DNA of 51,423 nt from Gammaproteobacteria bacterium. GTDB lineage: Bacteria; Pseudomonadota; Gammaproteobacteria; Diplorickettsiales; Diplorickettsiaceae. Of this stretch, positions 40,908 through 50,235 are shown in pieces. Position numbers and translations under genes: made by a program. Position 1 is the stretch's first letter. Every line of letters begins with the position of its first letter. The stretch is taken from positions 1-51,423 of the forward strand of contig JABDAQ010000003.1 of NCBI GenBank assembly GCA_013289115.1. The letters are read 5' to 3'. The notes below the pieces were generated by a model. The model saw nothing but the letters and a program-made list of their open reading frames with translations. It had not been told where the DNA came from and searched no databases.

Positions 40908-43900
40908 TTAATCTTCTTTCGCTTCTAGTTCAGCATTAATAGCCAATGAACGTATTTCTTTTACAAGTACATTAAACGACTCAGGCATACCAGGCTCCAT
41001 TCGATGATCGCCATCTACAATATTTTTATACATCTTTATACGCCCAGAAACATCATCTGATTTTACAGTGAGCATTTCTTGCAAAGTATAAGCAGCACCA
41101 TACGCTTCCAGTGCCCAAACTTCCATTTCACCAAAACGCTGACCACCAAATTGTGCTTTACCTCCCAACGGTTGTTGCGTAACCAAACTATAAGAGCCTG
41201 TAGAACGCGCGTGCATCTTATCGTCAACCAAATGGTTGAGCTTTAACATGTACATATAACCAACCGTGACAGGTCGTTCGAAACGAATACCTGTTCTACC
41301 ATCATACAAATAGGTTTGACCGTTTTCTGGCAAATTAGCCAAACGCAACATACGTTTAATTTCAACTTCAGTAACACCATCAAACACAGGCGTTGCCATC
41401 GGTACACCGTCGCGTAGATTTTTGGCTAATTCATAAAGTTCCGTATCTGTCAAAGTAGAAATATCAACACTTTGCTGAGAGCCTGCGTGCTTCATATAAA
41501 TTTCATCTAGAAAAGCGCGCAAATCTGTCAATGCTACTTTTTCATCCAGCATACGACCTATTTTTAAACCAAGACCTTTGGCTGCCCAACCTAAATGTGT
41601 CTCAAGAACTTGGCCCACGTTCATACGTGAAGGCACACCAAGAGGATTCAAAACAATATCAACAGGCGTGCCATCGGCCATATGAGGCATATCCTCCAAT
41701 GGAACAATGGTAGAAACAACGCCTTTGTTACCATGACGACCTGCCATCTTATCCCCTGGCTGAATACGACGCTTCACAGCAAGATATACTTTAACAATCT
41801 TTAAAATACCCGGTGCAAGATCATCCCCTTGTGTTAATTTTTCACGCTTACTCTCAAATCGCTTTTCTAAATTTAAACGTTCTTGTCGCACCTGCTCGGA
41901 AATTTCTTCAAGCTGTGTTGCAACTAAATCATCTTGAATTTGAATCAAGAAATAATCTTCTCTTTTTAAACTATGCAAATAATCTGCGGTAATCACCACG
42001 CCAGACTTTAATTTACCTGGACCACTTTGCGCAACTTGACCGAGCAATAATCGCTCAGCACGTTGATAACAATCTTGCTCATGAATTCTAAATCCATCGT
42101 ATAAATCTTTTCTAATCTTTTCTAAAGCGGTTTTTTCAATATCCAAAGCACGACTATCTTTTGCAAGACCATCACGTATGAAAATCTGAACATCAATAAC
42201 GGTTCCTTTCATACCCGAGGGAACACGCAAGGAAGTATCTTTTACATCAGATGCCTTTTCACCAAAAATAGCGCGTAATAATTTTTCTTCCGGTGTTAAT
42301 TGGGTCTCGCCTTTAAGCGTAACCTTACCGACCAGAATATCGCCTGCTTCAACCCAAGCGCCTAAATGCACAATCCCTACTTCATCCAATTTAGCTAAAG
42401 CACTTTCGCCGACATTAGGAATATCAGCCGTAATTTCTTCTGCACCCAATTTAGTATCGCGTGCAATGCACGTGAGTTCCTCAATATGAATCGTGGTAAA
42501 TTTATCTTCAGAAACAACACGTTCTGAAATAAGAATAGAATCTTCAAAGTTATATCCATTCCAAGGCATGAATGCGACTAACAAATTACGACCTAACGCT
42601 AATTCACCCAGATCAGTAGAAGGACCATCTGCTAAAACATCCCCTTGAGCAATTCGGTCACCTAAAGCAACGAGCGGCCTTTGATTAATGCAAGAATTTT
42701 GATTAGAACGCGTATATTTTGTCAGGTTATAAATATCGACACCAGAACCTCTCTCTATTTCATCTTCAGTCACGCGTACAACAATGCGTCCAGCGTCAAC
42801 AGAATCAACAATACCACCGCGCTTAGCCAACACAACAACACCGGAATCAATAGCCACTTTGCGTTCTATCCCTGTACCAACCAAAGGCTTTTCCGTACGC
42901 AAAGTAGGAACCGCTTGACGCTGCATGTTCGAGCCCATCAAAGCACGATTTGCATCATCATGTTCTAAAAATGGAATCAAAGAAGCTGCAACAGAAACAA
43001 TCTGACAAGGAGAAATATCCATGTATTCAACTTTATCAGCCGTTGTCAAAGTTGACTCATTACGATGACGGCATGGAATAAGATCATCGATTAAATAGCC
43101 TGATACATCAAGACGTGTATTTGCTTGTGCAATCACATAATTGCCTTCATCAATCGCCGACAAGTACTGAATTTCATCGGTAACACGACCTTCTTTCACT
43201 TTACGATAAGGTGTTTCAATGAATCCGTAAACATCGGTACGTGCATAAATAGCTAACGAATTAATTAAACCGATATTGGGTCCTTCAGGCGTTTCAATCG
43301 GACAAAGACGGCCATAATGTGTTGGATGTACGTCACGCACTTCAAACCCTGCACGCTCACGCGTTAATCCTCCCGGACCTAAGGCTGAAACACGTCGTTT
43401 ATGCGTAATCTCTGATAAAGGATTTACCTGATCCATAAACTGCGACAACTGACTGGAACCAAAAAATTCCTTCACTGCTGCAGAAATAGGTTTAGCATTG
43501 ATTAAATCCTGCGGCATGAGATCCTCTGCCTCAGCGATGGCCAAACGATCTTTAACAGCACGCTCAACACGGATCAAACCCAAACGAAACTGATTTTCTG
43601 CCATTTCGCCGACACTGCGAACACGGCGATTCCCTAAATGATCAATATCATCCACCTGTCCTTTACCATCACGAATATCGATCAACAATTTCAAAACATC
43701 GACAATATCTTCTTTCGATAAAATACCAGGACCCGTGTTTTCTGTTCGACCTAAGCGTCGATTAAACTTCATGCGCCCTACTTCTGAAAGATCATAACGA
43801 TCAGCAGAAAAAAACAGATTTTTCAAAAGAGTTTCTGCCGCCTCTTTTGTAGGCGGCTCACCAGGACGCATAACGCGATAAATCTCAATCCAAGCTTCTT

Positions 43901-45047
43901 GTTGTGTACTACTCGGATCTAAACGTAATGTCTTAGAAATATAATCCCCTTGATTGAGTTCGTTAGTATATAACACCTCAATCGTTTTGATCTGAGCCTC
44001 TAGAAGTAATTTAATTTTATCATTGCTCAATTCCGTATTAGCCTCTAACAAAAGTTCCCCTGTATCCTCATTAACAATTGACTTAGCTACTGTCTTGCCT
44101 ACCAAGTAATCAAGAGGCAGACTTAACTGTTTGATCTTGGCCTCTTTAATCTGACGAATTTGTCGATTTGCAATACGACGACCCTGTTCAACGATTACAT
44201 TACCTTCCTCATCTTTAATGTCGATAGCTGCGGTTTCGCCGTATAAACGTTCAGGCACTAAATCTAAAATTAATGTTTCATCCTGGAAATGAAATACATT
44301 ATTAACATAACTAAAGGCTAACATTTCTTCCGTGGTATAACCCAAGGCACGCAAGAAAACGGTTGCGATAAATTTACGCCTACGGTCAAAACGAACATAG
44401 AGAATGTCTTTAGGATCAAATTCAAAATCAATCCATGAACCACGGTATGGAATAATACGTGCAGCGTATAAGAGCTTACCTGAAGAATGTGTTTTACCCT
44501 TATCGTGCTCGCAAAATAATCCAGGCGAACGATGCAACTGCGACACAACCACGCGATCAGTGCCATTGATAACAAAGCTACCGTTTTCTGTCATTAATGG
44601 AAGTTCGCTCATGTAAACTTCCTGCTCTTTAATACTTTTGATGACCTGAGTTGTTCCAAGCGCATCTTTGTCGTAAATCTTCAGACGCATTTTGACACGT
44701 AAAGGGGCAGCATAGGTCAAACCTCTGTTCTGACATTCTTTCACATCAAAAGACGGTTCACCGATACGGTATTCAACATATTCTAAAGCAGGATCTTTAG
44801 ACGCATACCCGTTAATAGGAAAAACTGAATTGAAAGCAGCTTCCAAACCGCCTCCATATAAAAAGCTCCGATAAGAATCGATTTGCGTCTCTAAAAGATA
44901 GGGAGGATCAACAATCGGAATTTGTTTTCCAAAACTTTTACGAATACGCTTCTTTTCTGTGACTGAATACTCAGACTTGCGCTTTTTAGCTACACGCGTA
45001 AGATTAGATTTAGAATCACCCCATACCGTCGACATCTGAACTGCCAT
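40908..45047 (-). CDS. rpoB: RNA polymerase beta subunit
   Basis: 1379 residues from ATG 45047 (AAGGTGAG 5 bases upstream); TTG at 45050 is the longest start. The rifampicin pocket reads [20 protein letters not shown], with Val where E. coli has Asn518; the other known resistance positions in this stretch look wild type. Also [31 protein letters not shown]-like [20 protein letters not shown] and the C-terminal [20 protein letters not shown]. Core transcription enzyme with rpoA and rpoC. Confidence 0.98.
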   Translation of the reverse strand: MAVQMSTVWGDSKSNLTRVAKKRKSEYSVTEKKRIRKSFGKQIPIVDPPYLLETQIDSYRSFLYGGGLEAAFNSVFPINGYASKDPALEYVEYRIGEPSFDVKECQNRGLTYAAPLRVKMRLKIYDKDALGTTQVIKSIKEQEVYMSELPLMTENGSFVINGTDRVVVSQLHRSPGLFCEHDKGKTHSSGKLLYAARIIPYRGSWIDFEFDPKDILYVRFDRRRKFIATVFLRALGYTTEEMLAFSYVNNVFHFQDETLILDLVPERLYGETAAIDIKDEEGNVIVEQGRRIANRQIRQIKEAKIKQLSLPLDYLVGKTVAKSIVNEDTGELLLEANTELSNDKIKLLLEAQIKTIEVLYTNELNQGDYISKTLRLDPSSTQQEAWIEIYRVMRPGEPPTKEAAETLLKNLFFSADRYDLSEVGRMKFNRRLGRTENTGPGILSKEDIVDVLKLLIDIRDGKGQVDDIDHLGNRRVRSVGEMAENQFRLGLIRVERAVKDRLAIAEAEDLMPQDLINAKPISAAVKEFFGSSQLSQFMDQVNPLSEITHKRRVSALGPGGLTRERAGFEVRDVHPTHYGRLCPIETPEGPNIGLINSLAIYARTDVYGFIETPYRKVKEGRVTDEIQYLSAIDEGNYVIAQANTRLDVSGYLIDDLIPCRHRNESTLTTADKVEYMDISPCQIVSVAASLIPFLEHDDANRALMGSNMQRQAVPTLRTEKPLVGTGIERKVAIDSGVVVLAKRGGIVDSVDAGRIVVRVTEDEIERGSGVDIYNLTKYTRSNQNSCINQRPLVALGDRIAQGDVLADGPSTDLGELALGRNLLVAFMPWNGYNFEDSILISERVVSEDKFTTIHIEELTCIARDTKLGAEEITADIPNVGESALAKLDEVGIVHLGAWVEAGDILVGKVTLKGETQLTPEEKLLRAIFGEKASDVKDTSLRVPSGMKGTVIDVQIFIRDGLAKDSRALDIEKTALEKIRKDLYDGFRIHEQDCYQRAERLLLGQVAQSGPGKLKSGVVITADYLHSLKREDYFLIQIQDDLVATQLEEISEQVRQERLNLEKRFESKREKLTQGDDLAPGILKIVKVYLAVKRRIQPGDKMAGRHGNKGVVSTIVPLEDMPHMADGTPVDIVLNPLGVPSRMNVGQVLETHLGWAAKGLGLKIGRMLDEKVALTDLRAFLDEIYMKHAGSQQSVDISTLTDTELYELAKNLRDGVPMATPVFDGVTEVEIKRMLRLANLPENGQTYLYDGRTGIRFERPVTVGYMYMLKLNHLVDDKMHARSTGSYSLVTQQPLGGKAQFGGQRFGEMEVWALEAYGAAYTLQEMLTVKSDDVSGRIKMYKNIVDGDHRMEPGMPESFNVLVKEIRSLAINAELEAKED

Positions 45048-45137
45048 CAAGACTCACCTTAGAAGAAAACAGAAAGTATAAAAACCCGAGAAAGGCACGT
45101 ACGAATTTACCAGATAAAAAAAGAAACACTGCAACCT

Positions 45138-45153
45138 GCCGCTCAACGGCGGC
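45138..45153 (-). promoter_or_regulatory. GC-rich hairpin in the rplL-rpoB gap
   Basis: GCCGC and GCGGC form a 5-bp stem with a 6-base loop in the 127-base rplL-rpoB gap. A T-rich stretch (TTTCTTTTTTT) follows about 15 bases further on. In E. coli this gap carries an attenuator and an RNase III site that lower rpoB relative to rplL; this hairpin could play that part. Confidence 0.35.
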
Positions 45154-45174
45154 GTGCAACCATATTGAAACTCA

Positions 45175-45585
45175 TTACTCAATAACAGCTGTGGCACCTG
45201 CTTCCTCTAATTTTTTCTTCACAGCGTCTGCATCCGCTTTAGTCGCATGTTCCTTAACAAGCACAGGAGCACGTTCTACGCTTTCTACGAATTCTTTAGC
45301 CTCTTTTAAGCCATTAAGCGATGGTACAAGCTCGCGAATGACTTTAATAACACTGATTTTATTACTTCCAAAGCTTGTCATCTTGACAGTAAACTCAGTC
45401 TTTTCCTCAGCAAGTTGTTGCTGCGGAGCAGAGGCGCCAGGAGCAGCAGAGGAAAAAGCAATAGGCATATCAACGGGAAGATCAAATTCTTCTCTTAAAG
45501 ATTTAGTCAGTACCATCAACTCTTTTACACGCAAATCACTGATAATCTGTACAATCTCAGGAACAGAAGGTGACGATGTAGCCAT
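45175..45585 (-). CDS. rplL: 50S ribosomal protein L7/L12 (bL12)
   Basis: 136 residues from ATG 45585 (GGAGAG upstream); the longer ORF from 45669 runs back into rplJ. N-terminal dimer domain, Ala/Pro/Gln hinge SSAAPGASAPQQQLAEEKTE, then the factor-binding domain. In the latter the usual TGLGLKEAKDLVE loop is ELVPSLNGLKEAKEFVE, three residues longer. The stalk recruits EF-Tu and EF-G. Confidence 0.96.
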   Translation of the reverse strand: MATSSPSVPEIVQIISDLRVKELMVLTKSLREEFDLPVDMPIAFSSAAPGASAPQQQLAEEKTEFTVKMTSFGSNKISVIKVIRELVPSLNGLKEAKEFVESVERAPVLVKEHATKADADAVKKKLEEAGATAVIE

Positions 45586-45625
45586 AATAACAACTCTCCA
45601 AAAAAATAAATGATGTGTAGCTTTA

Positions 45626-46150
45626 CTATTCAGTAGCAACTTCAGACAGTGTCGTGATAGTACGAACAAACTGAGCAGGAAGCGCAGTTAACGTACGAAC
45701 AAATCCACTCGGCACTGCATTCAGTACGGTTATTAAACGAGCAATTGCCTCTTCTTTCGTTGGAAGATCAGCCAATTTATCCAAATCAGAAGCTGGCAAT
45801 AACTCCTCATCAAAAGCTAAAGAATGTACACAAATTTGTTTATGCTCTTTAGCAAACGAACGCAGTAAACGGGCAGCAGAAGCAGGTTCTTTCTGTGAAA
45901 AAGCCAAAACCAAAGGGCCCATCAACGTATCTATCAAACAAGCAAACTTTGTATTTTCCAAAGCACGGCGCGCCAATGTATTGCGCACAACACGCAAATA
46001 AACACCGGAATCACGCGCTTGCCTACGCAATTGTGTCATTTGCGCTACGTTTAATCCACGATACTGTGCAGTAACCACAGCATGCGCATCACGCGCAACA
46101 GCTCCAATCTCTACAACAATGGCCTGTTTTTCTTTAAGTTTAAGCGCCAC
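45626..46150 (-). CDS. rplJ: 50S ribosomal protein L10 (uL10)
   Basis: 174 residues. MALKLKEKQAIVVEIGAVAR, ARDSGVYLRVVRNTLARRAL and MGPLVLAFSQKEPASAARLL identify it. Base of the L7/L12 stalk; in E. coli the L10-L12 complex represses its own leader. A 67-base gap precedes it; no leader fold was resolved by eye. Confidence 0.97.
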   Translation of the reverse strand: MALKLKEKQAIVVEIGAVARDAHAVVTAQYRGLNVAQMTQLRRQARDSGVYLRVVRNTLARRALENTKFACLIDTLMGPLVLAFSQKEPASAARLLRSFAKEHKQICVHSLAFDEELLPASDLDKLADLPTKEEAIARLITVLNAVPSGFVRTLTALPAQFVRTITTLSEVATE

Positions 46151-46217
46151 ACGAATCTCCTCATGAACATCAGCAGACTAACACTGCCATTCAAACACGC
46201 TAATTAGAAATAGAAAA

Positions 46218-46913
46218 TTAAACTACATCAAGCGCAGCAGAATCCAATACTAATCCAGGACCCATCGTACTCGATAGCGTAATTTTTTTAAATAGATTTT
46301 TAGACATACTCGTTCTTTTACTTAAAATACCCGCTAACAACGCTCGGAAATTTTCTAATAATTGTCTAGACTCAAACGTTAACTTACCAATACAAACATG
46401 TAAAACGCCTGCTTTATCCGCGCGGTAACGAACTTGACCTGTCTTCGCTTGCTTAACAGCCTCACCCACTTCCATCGTAACCGTGCCTAATTTTGGATTT
46501 GGCATAATATTTCTAGGACCCAAAAGCGATCCTAAAGGTGCAACAATCGGAATTGTATCCGGTGTTGCAATAACGACCTGGAAATTAAGATCACCGTCCT
46601 TCATTAAAGCGACTAAATCTTCACAGCCGACAACATCAGCGCCAGCCTCTTTAGCAGCCTCAGCCTGTTGCCCTTGTGCAAATACTGCAACACGTGCTAT
46701 GCGCCCTGTACCGTGCGGCAACACAACAGCCCCACGAAACACAGCCTCTGAAGATTTTTTCATATCCAGATTAATACTAACATCCACGCTTTCAGTGAAC
46801 TTAACGCAGGATACTTTTTTAAGCAAATTTACTGCATCTGTAAATGAATACAGCAAACCGGATGTTAGATCTTTTTTGATAGCCTGCATACGCTTACTTG
46901 TTTTACGAGGCAT
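46218..46913 (-). CDS. rplA: 50S ribosomal protein L1 (uL1)
   Basis: 231 residues. SVDVSINLDMKKSSEAVFRG, VVLPHGTGRIARVAVFAQGQ, GPRNIMPNPKLGTVTMEVGE and YRADKAGVLHVCIGKLTFES are family blocks. Forms the stalk that ejects E-site tRNA. One base after rplK. Confidence 0.98.
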   Translation of the reverse strand: MPRKTSKRMQAIKKDLTSGLLYSFTDAVNLLKKVSCVKFTESVDVSINLDMKKSSEAVFRGAVVLPHGTGRIARVAVFAQGQQAEAAKEAGADVVGCEDLVALMKDGDLNFQVVIATPDTIPIVAPLGSLLGPRNIMPNPKLGTVTMEVGEAVKQAKTGQVRYRADKAGVLHVCIGKLTFESRQLLENFRALLAGILSKRTSMSKNLFKKITLSSTMGPGLVLDSAALDVV

Positions 46914-46914
46914 A

Positions 46915-47355
46915 TTATTTTTCCTCTTTCACTTCAATACCCATACTGCTAGCCGTACCCGCAATCGTTCTAACAGCGGCCTCTAAATTAGCAGCTGTCA
47001 AATCAGGCAATTTAATCGTAGCAATCTCTTCGAGTTGCTTCCGAGTCACCGTACCTACTTTCTTCAAATTAGGCGTTGCACTGCCTGAAGCAGCCTTGGC
47101 TGCTTTCAAAATTAAATAAGCAGCAGGAGGCGTTTTGACAACAAATACAAAACTACGATCTTGATACACAGTGATCACAACAGGCAGCGGAGTGCCTTTT
47201 TCAATCGTTTGAGTCTTCGCATTAAATGCTTTGCAAAATTCTGCGATATTAACACCGCGTTGACCCAAAGCCGGACCGATCGGCGGACTAGGATTCGCCT
47301 CGCCCGCTTTTATTTGCAGTTTTACAGGTGCCCCTTGAAATTTCTTAGCGGCCAT
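46915..47355 (-). CDS. rplK: 50S ribosomal protein L11 (uL11)
   Basis: 146 residues. [39 protein letters not shown] and the late [12 protein letters not shown] are diagnostic. Binds the GTPase-associated centre of 23S rRNA, and the proline-rich helix is the thiostrepton site. Confidence 0.98.
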   Translation of the reverse strand: MAAKKFQGAPVKLQIKAGEANPSPPIGPALGQRGVNIAEFCKAFNAKTQTIEKGTPLPVVITVYQDRSFVFVVKTPPAAYLILKAAKAASGSATPNLKKVGTVTRKQLEEIATIKLPDLTAANLEAAVRTIAGTASSMGIEVKEEK

Positions 47356-47411
47356 AATTTATATACTTTCCTCTAGAAGACTTGAATTGAATGCGCACGC
47401 AAACATTCACT

Positions 47412-48044
47412 TTAACCTTTCTTTACTTCACCAAACTCTAATTCAATAGGCGTGGGGCGACCAAAAATTAATACTGAAACACGTAAGCGGTTTTTATCAT
47501 AATTAACCTCTTCCACCACACCATTAAAATCTGAAAATGGTCCTTCAACAACACGAATAACTTCGCCCGGCTCAAATAGAACCTTAGGTCTTGGCTTACT
47601 AGAACCCTCTTCGATTCGCTGCACAACATCAGCAACCTCTTTTTGAGAAAGAGGTACAGGTTTCTTACCGGATCCACCCAAAAAAGTAAGCACATCCCGA
47701 GTATGACGCACCAAATACCAACTCTCCTCATTCATATTCATTTCAATTAACACATAGCTCGGAAAAAACTTACGTGAAGTTTTTCGTCGGCGTCCATGCC
47801 GCATTTCTACAACCTGTTCTTTAGGAACTACAATACGCCCAAATTGCTTATCCAGTTGATGCTGTTCAATACGCTTTTTTAAAGCTTCAATCACTTTACG
47901 TTCTTGCCCAGAACGCACATGAACAACGTACCAAGACATAGAAGCCATTTGTTCAAGATCGAGCTGAGAAACATCCGCTCCAGGCGACTTTCCTAAAAAA
48001 TCGCCGTGCAAATCTGATTGAATTTCCTCGAACATATCAACCAT
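47412..48044 (-). CDS. nusG: Transcription termination/antitermination factor NusG
   Basis: 210 residues from ATG 48044 (overlaps secE by 8 bases). The NGN domain begins at MSWYVVHVRSGQERKVIEAL (residue 36) and includes FFPSYVLIEM; the KOW domain is FEPGEVIRVVEGPFSDFNGV. The first 32-35 residues are an acidic extension absent from most NusG; ATGs at 48035 and 47948 are alternative starts but none has a Shine-Dalgarno sequence, so coupling to secE is likely. Couples polymerase to S10, Rho and the ribosome. Confidence 0.95.
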   Translation of the reverse strand: MVDMFEEIQSDLHGDFLGKSPGADVSQLDLEQMASMSWYVVHVRSGQERKVIEALKKRIEQHQLDKQFGRIVVPKEQVVEMRHGRRRKTSRKFFPSYVLIEMNMNEESWYLVRHTRDVLTFLGGSGKKPVPLSQKEVADVVQRIEEGSSKPRPKVLFEPGEVIRVVEGPFSDFNGVVEEVNYDKNRLRVSVLIFGRPTPIELEFGEVKKG

Positions 48045-48417
48045 TGTTATATGAGATTAAAAAAGAAAAAAGCCACAGTAAAAAACTATCAACGGCCCAT
48101 AAAAACAAGGCAGTGATACCAACAACAGCCATAACAAGCATTGTTATACGAATCGTTTCTTGACGCGTCGGCCAAACCACTTTACGCAATTCCACTCTAG
48201 CGCTTTGAGCCAAAGCCCAAATTCGCTTGCCTTGCGATGTTTGGTAAGCAATGAGCGCTGAACCCATGCCAACAATAAACCAAGCGACAAAATACACGAC
48301 ACTCGATAATTGCATGGACTGCACGTAATGACAAGCAACCAAAGCGCTAAGAAATAAAGCAGCAACTAACAACCAAAAAAAAGCATCAAGCCCTGAAATT
48401 GGATTTTCTTTATTCAT
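48037..48417 (-). CDS. secE: Preprotein translocase subunit SecE
   Basis: 126 residues from ATG 48417; TTG 48429 is a longer start. Three hydrophobic segments, as in the E. coli type, at about residues 13-32, 38-57 and 89-115. The conserved amphipathic region VELRKVVWPTRQETIRITML precedes the last one. Partner of SecY. The tRNA-Trp gene ends 26 bases upstream, the usual arrangement. Confidence 0.95.
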   Translation of the reverse strand: MNKENPISGLDAFFWLLVAALFLSALVACHYVQSMQLSSVVYFVAWFIVGMGSALIAYQTSQGKRIWALAQSARVELRKVVWPTRQETIRITMLVMAVVGITALFLWAVDSFLLWLFSFLISYNNG

Positions 48418-48443
48418 AAAAATCTGCAAATCCTACCGCACTT

Positions 48444-48519
48444 TGGCAGGCCAGGAGGGAATCGAACCCCCAACCTGCGGTTTTGGAGACCGCCGCTCTG
48501 CCAATTGAGCTACTGGCCT
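48444..48519 (-). tRNA. tRNA-Trp (CCA)
   Basis: 76 bases. Acceptor AGGCCAG/CTGGCCT, discriminator G and encoded CCA. Anticodon CCA in CTCCAAA; T arm GGGTTCGATTCCC. Directly upstream of secE. The 120 bases between it and tRNA-Thr are AT-rich and hold no gene. Confidence 0.97.
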
Positions 48520-48639
48520 AAGAATTTTATTTTGTACATCCTATAGAGTTAAATTCCAGTGCTTAAACCAAGACACATCTTTACCAAATTACTTACTTAT
48601 AATCAAGATAATTTTTCATTTTTAGAAGAATTAAGACTC

Positions 48640-48714
<75 letters not shown>

Positions 48715-48761
48715 TTAATTAAATATCATCATGAATCAATTTACTATTTAAAAATTTAGGG

Positions 48762-48832
48762 AGCGGGTGATGGGAATCGAACCCACGCAATCAGCTTGGA
48801 AGGCTGAAGTTCTACCACTGAACTACACCCGC
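48762..48832 (-). tRNA. tRNA-Gly (TCC)
   Basis: 71 bases. Acceptor GCGGGTG/CACCCGC, anticodon TCC in CTTCCAA, T arm GGGTTCGATTCCC. After the discriminator T the genome reads CCC, not CCA, so the end must be completed by CCA-adding enzyme. Confidence 0.96.
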
Positions 48833-48883
48833 AGCGCCAGTACGATCCTAATTTTATTTAAAACTCGCCATTCAGACGTTAGA

Positions 48884-48965
48884 TGGAGGGAGAAGGATTC
48901 GAACCTTCGAAGGCTGAGCCGGCAGATTTACAGTCTGCTCCCTTTGACCGCTCGGGAATCCCTCC
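48884..48965 (-). tRNA. tRNA-Tyr (GTA)
   Basis: 82 bases with a long variable arm (class II). Acceptor GGAGGGA/TCCCTCC, anticodon GTA in CTGTAAA. CCA not encoded (TCT follows). First gene of the four-tRNA cluster, 18 bases after a consensus-like promoter. Confidence 0.97.
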
Positions 48966-48982
48966 AAAAATTTAAGAGTGCT

Positions 48983-49011
48983 ATTGTGCGAAACTCAACG
49001 AATGATGTCAA
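48983..49011 (-). promoter_or_regulatory. promoter of the tRNA-Tyr-Gly-Thr cluster
   Basis: On the minus strand a perfect TTGACA (49011-49006), 17 bases, CACAAT (48988-48983). The tRNA-Tyr gene starts 18 bases downstream. It may also drive tRNA-Trp-secE-nusG by read-through. Confidence 0.65.
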
Positions 49012-49127
49012 CTGCCGGTTATCGTTAAAAATTTAAGGTCCGAAGAATAGACAGGAAGGATGAAAATGGATTAGCATCTGCGCCGTTGTGAAGAATTATA
49101 AAAACACTTTCTAAAAGGTGAACACTT

Positions 49128-50108
49128 ATGCTGGAACTAAAACTAGAAGAAGTGATGGAACTACAAAACAAAACTTTTGATGATCTATTTAATGCACATG
49201 ATGCATTTATAAAAAATCTACCGCTCAATATAGACGCAGAACAGTTTGCTGGCATCGTAATTACTTTAAATACTCAGTGTGATTATCTCAATAAAATGTG
49301 CCTAAGTCAGCTAGAAACTAAGGCTGCATTAGAAACATGCACGTGGCAAATTAATAGGCTTGTTAAACAATTTGATATCCAACGTAGCAGCATATTCATA
49401 CCATGCGATGAAAACACTGAAGCCAAGCAAGATCAACAAGAGAAATTATCAAAAGTCAATCAAATTGAAATTCAAAAATTACTAGCTCACCGAGTTGATC
49501 TCGTCGTAAAGATAGCAACGTATCAAAATCATCTTAACAATATCAGTAAACAACTCGAAGGCCGTTCGACAAACAACTTGACGACTATTCCAGACTCTAC
49601 TACGGACGAAACTAAACACACTGATATCGCGATAACAGATGTCAGCAATAAAATAGATAGCCTAGAAAACAACATGACTTCTCTTTCTCCGACAAAAGAA
49701 CCGCCGCCGCCACCACCACCACCACCAAAAAACAATAGCTTATTAAATCCAAAAAACGCAGCGGAAACTAAGGCGCTGTCATCCTTACCTCCAAATAAAA
49801 CAAACGTCAATGGTACAAACAATAAGGAAATATTAGCTGCGATAATAGCCAGTCAAGTAACAGGAAGAACAGAAACAGAAGAAGAAAAAAAAAGCCGTCT
49901 TAAAGCCCTTGAAAGGCTATCAACGAAACCACCACAAGAAATTAAGCAAAGAGACTATCGAGGCAGTCTAAAAATAAAACCAACAAAATCTAACAATAAT
50001 GATGCATCAGAGTTGAATAGCAGTACCAATTTGTTTAATTCAGTTAATACTCAGGAGAAACTCTTAAAAGATGAAGGAACAACGAACCTTCCTAATAATC
50101 AAAAATAG
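49128..50108 (+). CDS. Unrecognised coiled-coil protein with poly-proline run (effector-like)
   Basis: 326 residues, ATG at 49128 with AAGGTG 9 bases upstream. No signal peptide or membrane segment. Residues 1-145 are charged and helical (likely coiled coil); 146-190 are Ser/Thr/Asp-rich; 192-200 are nine consecutive prolines (EPPPPPPPPPKNN); 233-245 KEILAAIIASQVT resembles the amphipathic helix of a WH2 actin-binding motif, though the usual LKKT element is not clear; the remainder is Lys/Asn-rich and disordered. Poly-Pro plus WH2 is the layout of host WASP-like and bacterial actin nucleators. With Dot/Icm genes in the window a translocated effector is a fair hypothesis, not a demonstrated one. 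Lies divergent to the tRNA cluster as a single gene. Confidence 0.75.
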   Translation: MLELKLEEVMELQNKTFDDLFNAHDAFIKNLPLNIDAEQFAGIVITLNTQCDYLNKMCLSQLETKAALETCTWQINRLVKQFDIQRSSIFIPCDENTEAKQDQQEKLSKVNQIEIQKLLAHRVDLVVKIATYQNHLNNISKQLEGRSTNNLTTIPDSTTDETKHTDIAITDVSNKIDSLENNMTSLSPTKEPPPPPPPPPKNNSLLNPKNAAETKALSSLPPNKTNVNGTNNKEILAAIIASQVTGRTETEEEKKSRLKALERLSTKPPQEIKQRDYRGSLKIKPTKSNNNDASELNSSTNLFNSVNTQEKLLKDEGTTNLPNNQK

Positions 50109-50139
50109 CGCAAGTGTTGATCTGAAAATATTTCGAATC

Positions 50140-50165
50140 AGTCTGCTCAAGAAATTGAGCAGACT
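50140..50165. terminator. perfect 11-bp hairpin after the poly-proline gene
   Basis: AGTCTGCTCAA and TTGAGCAGACT are perfect complements around a GAAA tetraloop, 32 bases past the stop codon. No T run follows directly (CTTATAAAAT), so it may act as a Rho-independent terminator only weakly, or as a 3' mRNA stabiliser. Confidence 0.5.
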
Positions 50166-50235
50166 CTTATAAAATAAAAACCCCCATTCGTTTTCAAAAA
50201 GCATAAAATGGATTCAGTGAATTTTTGAGGACGTT

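Noticed and set aside
49680-49740. Poly-proline codon run as a phase-variation tract
   Set aside because: CCG/CCA triplet changes would keep the frame, so slippage would alter only proline number.
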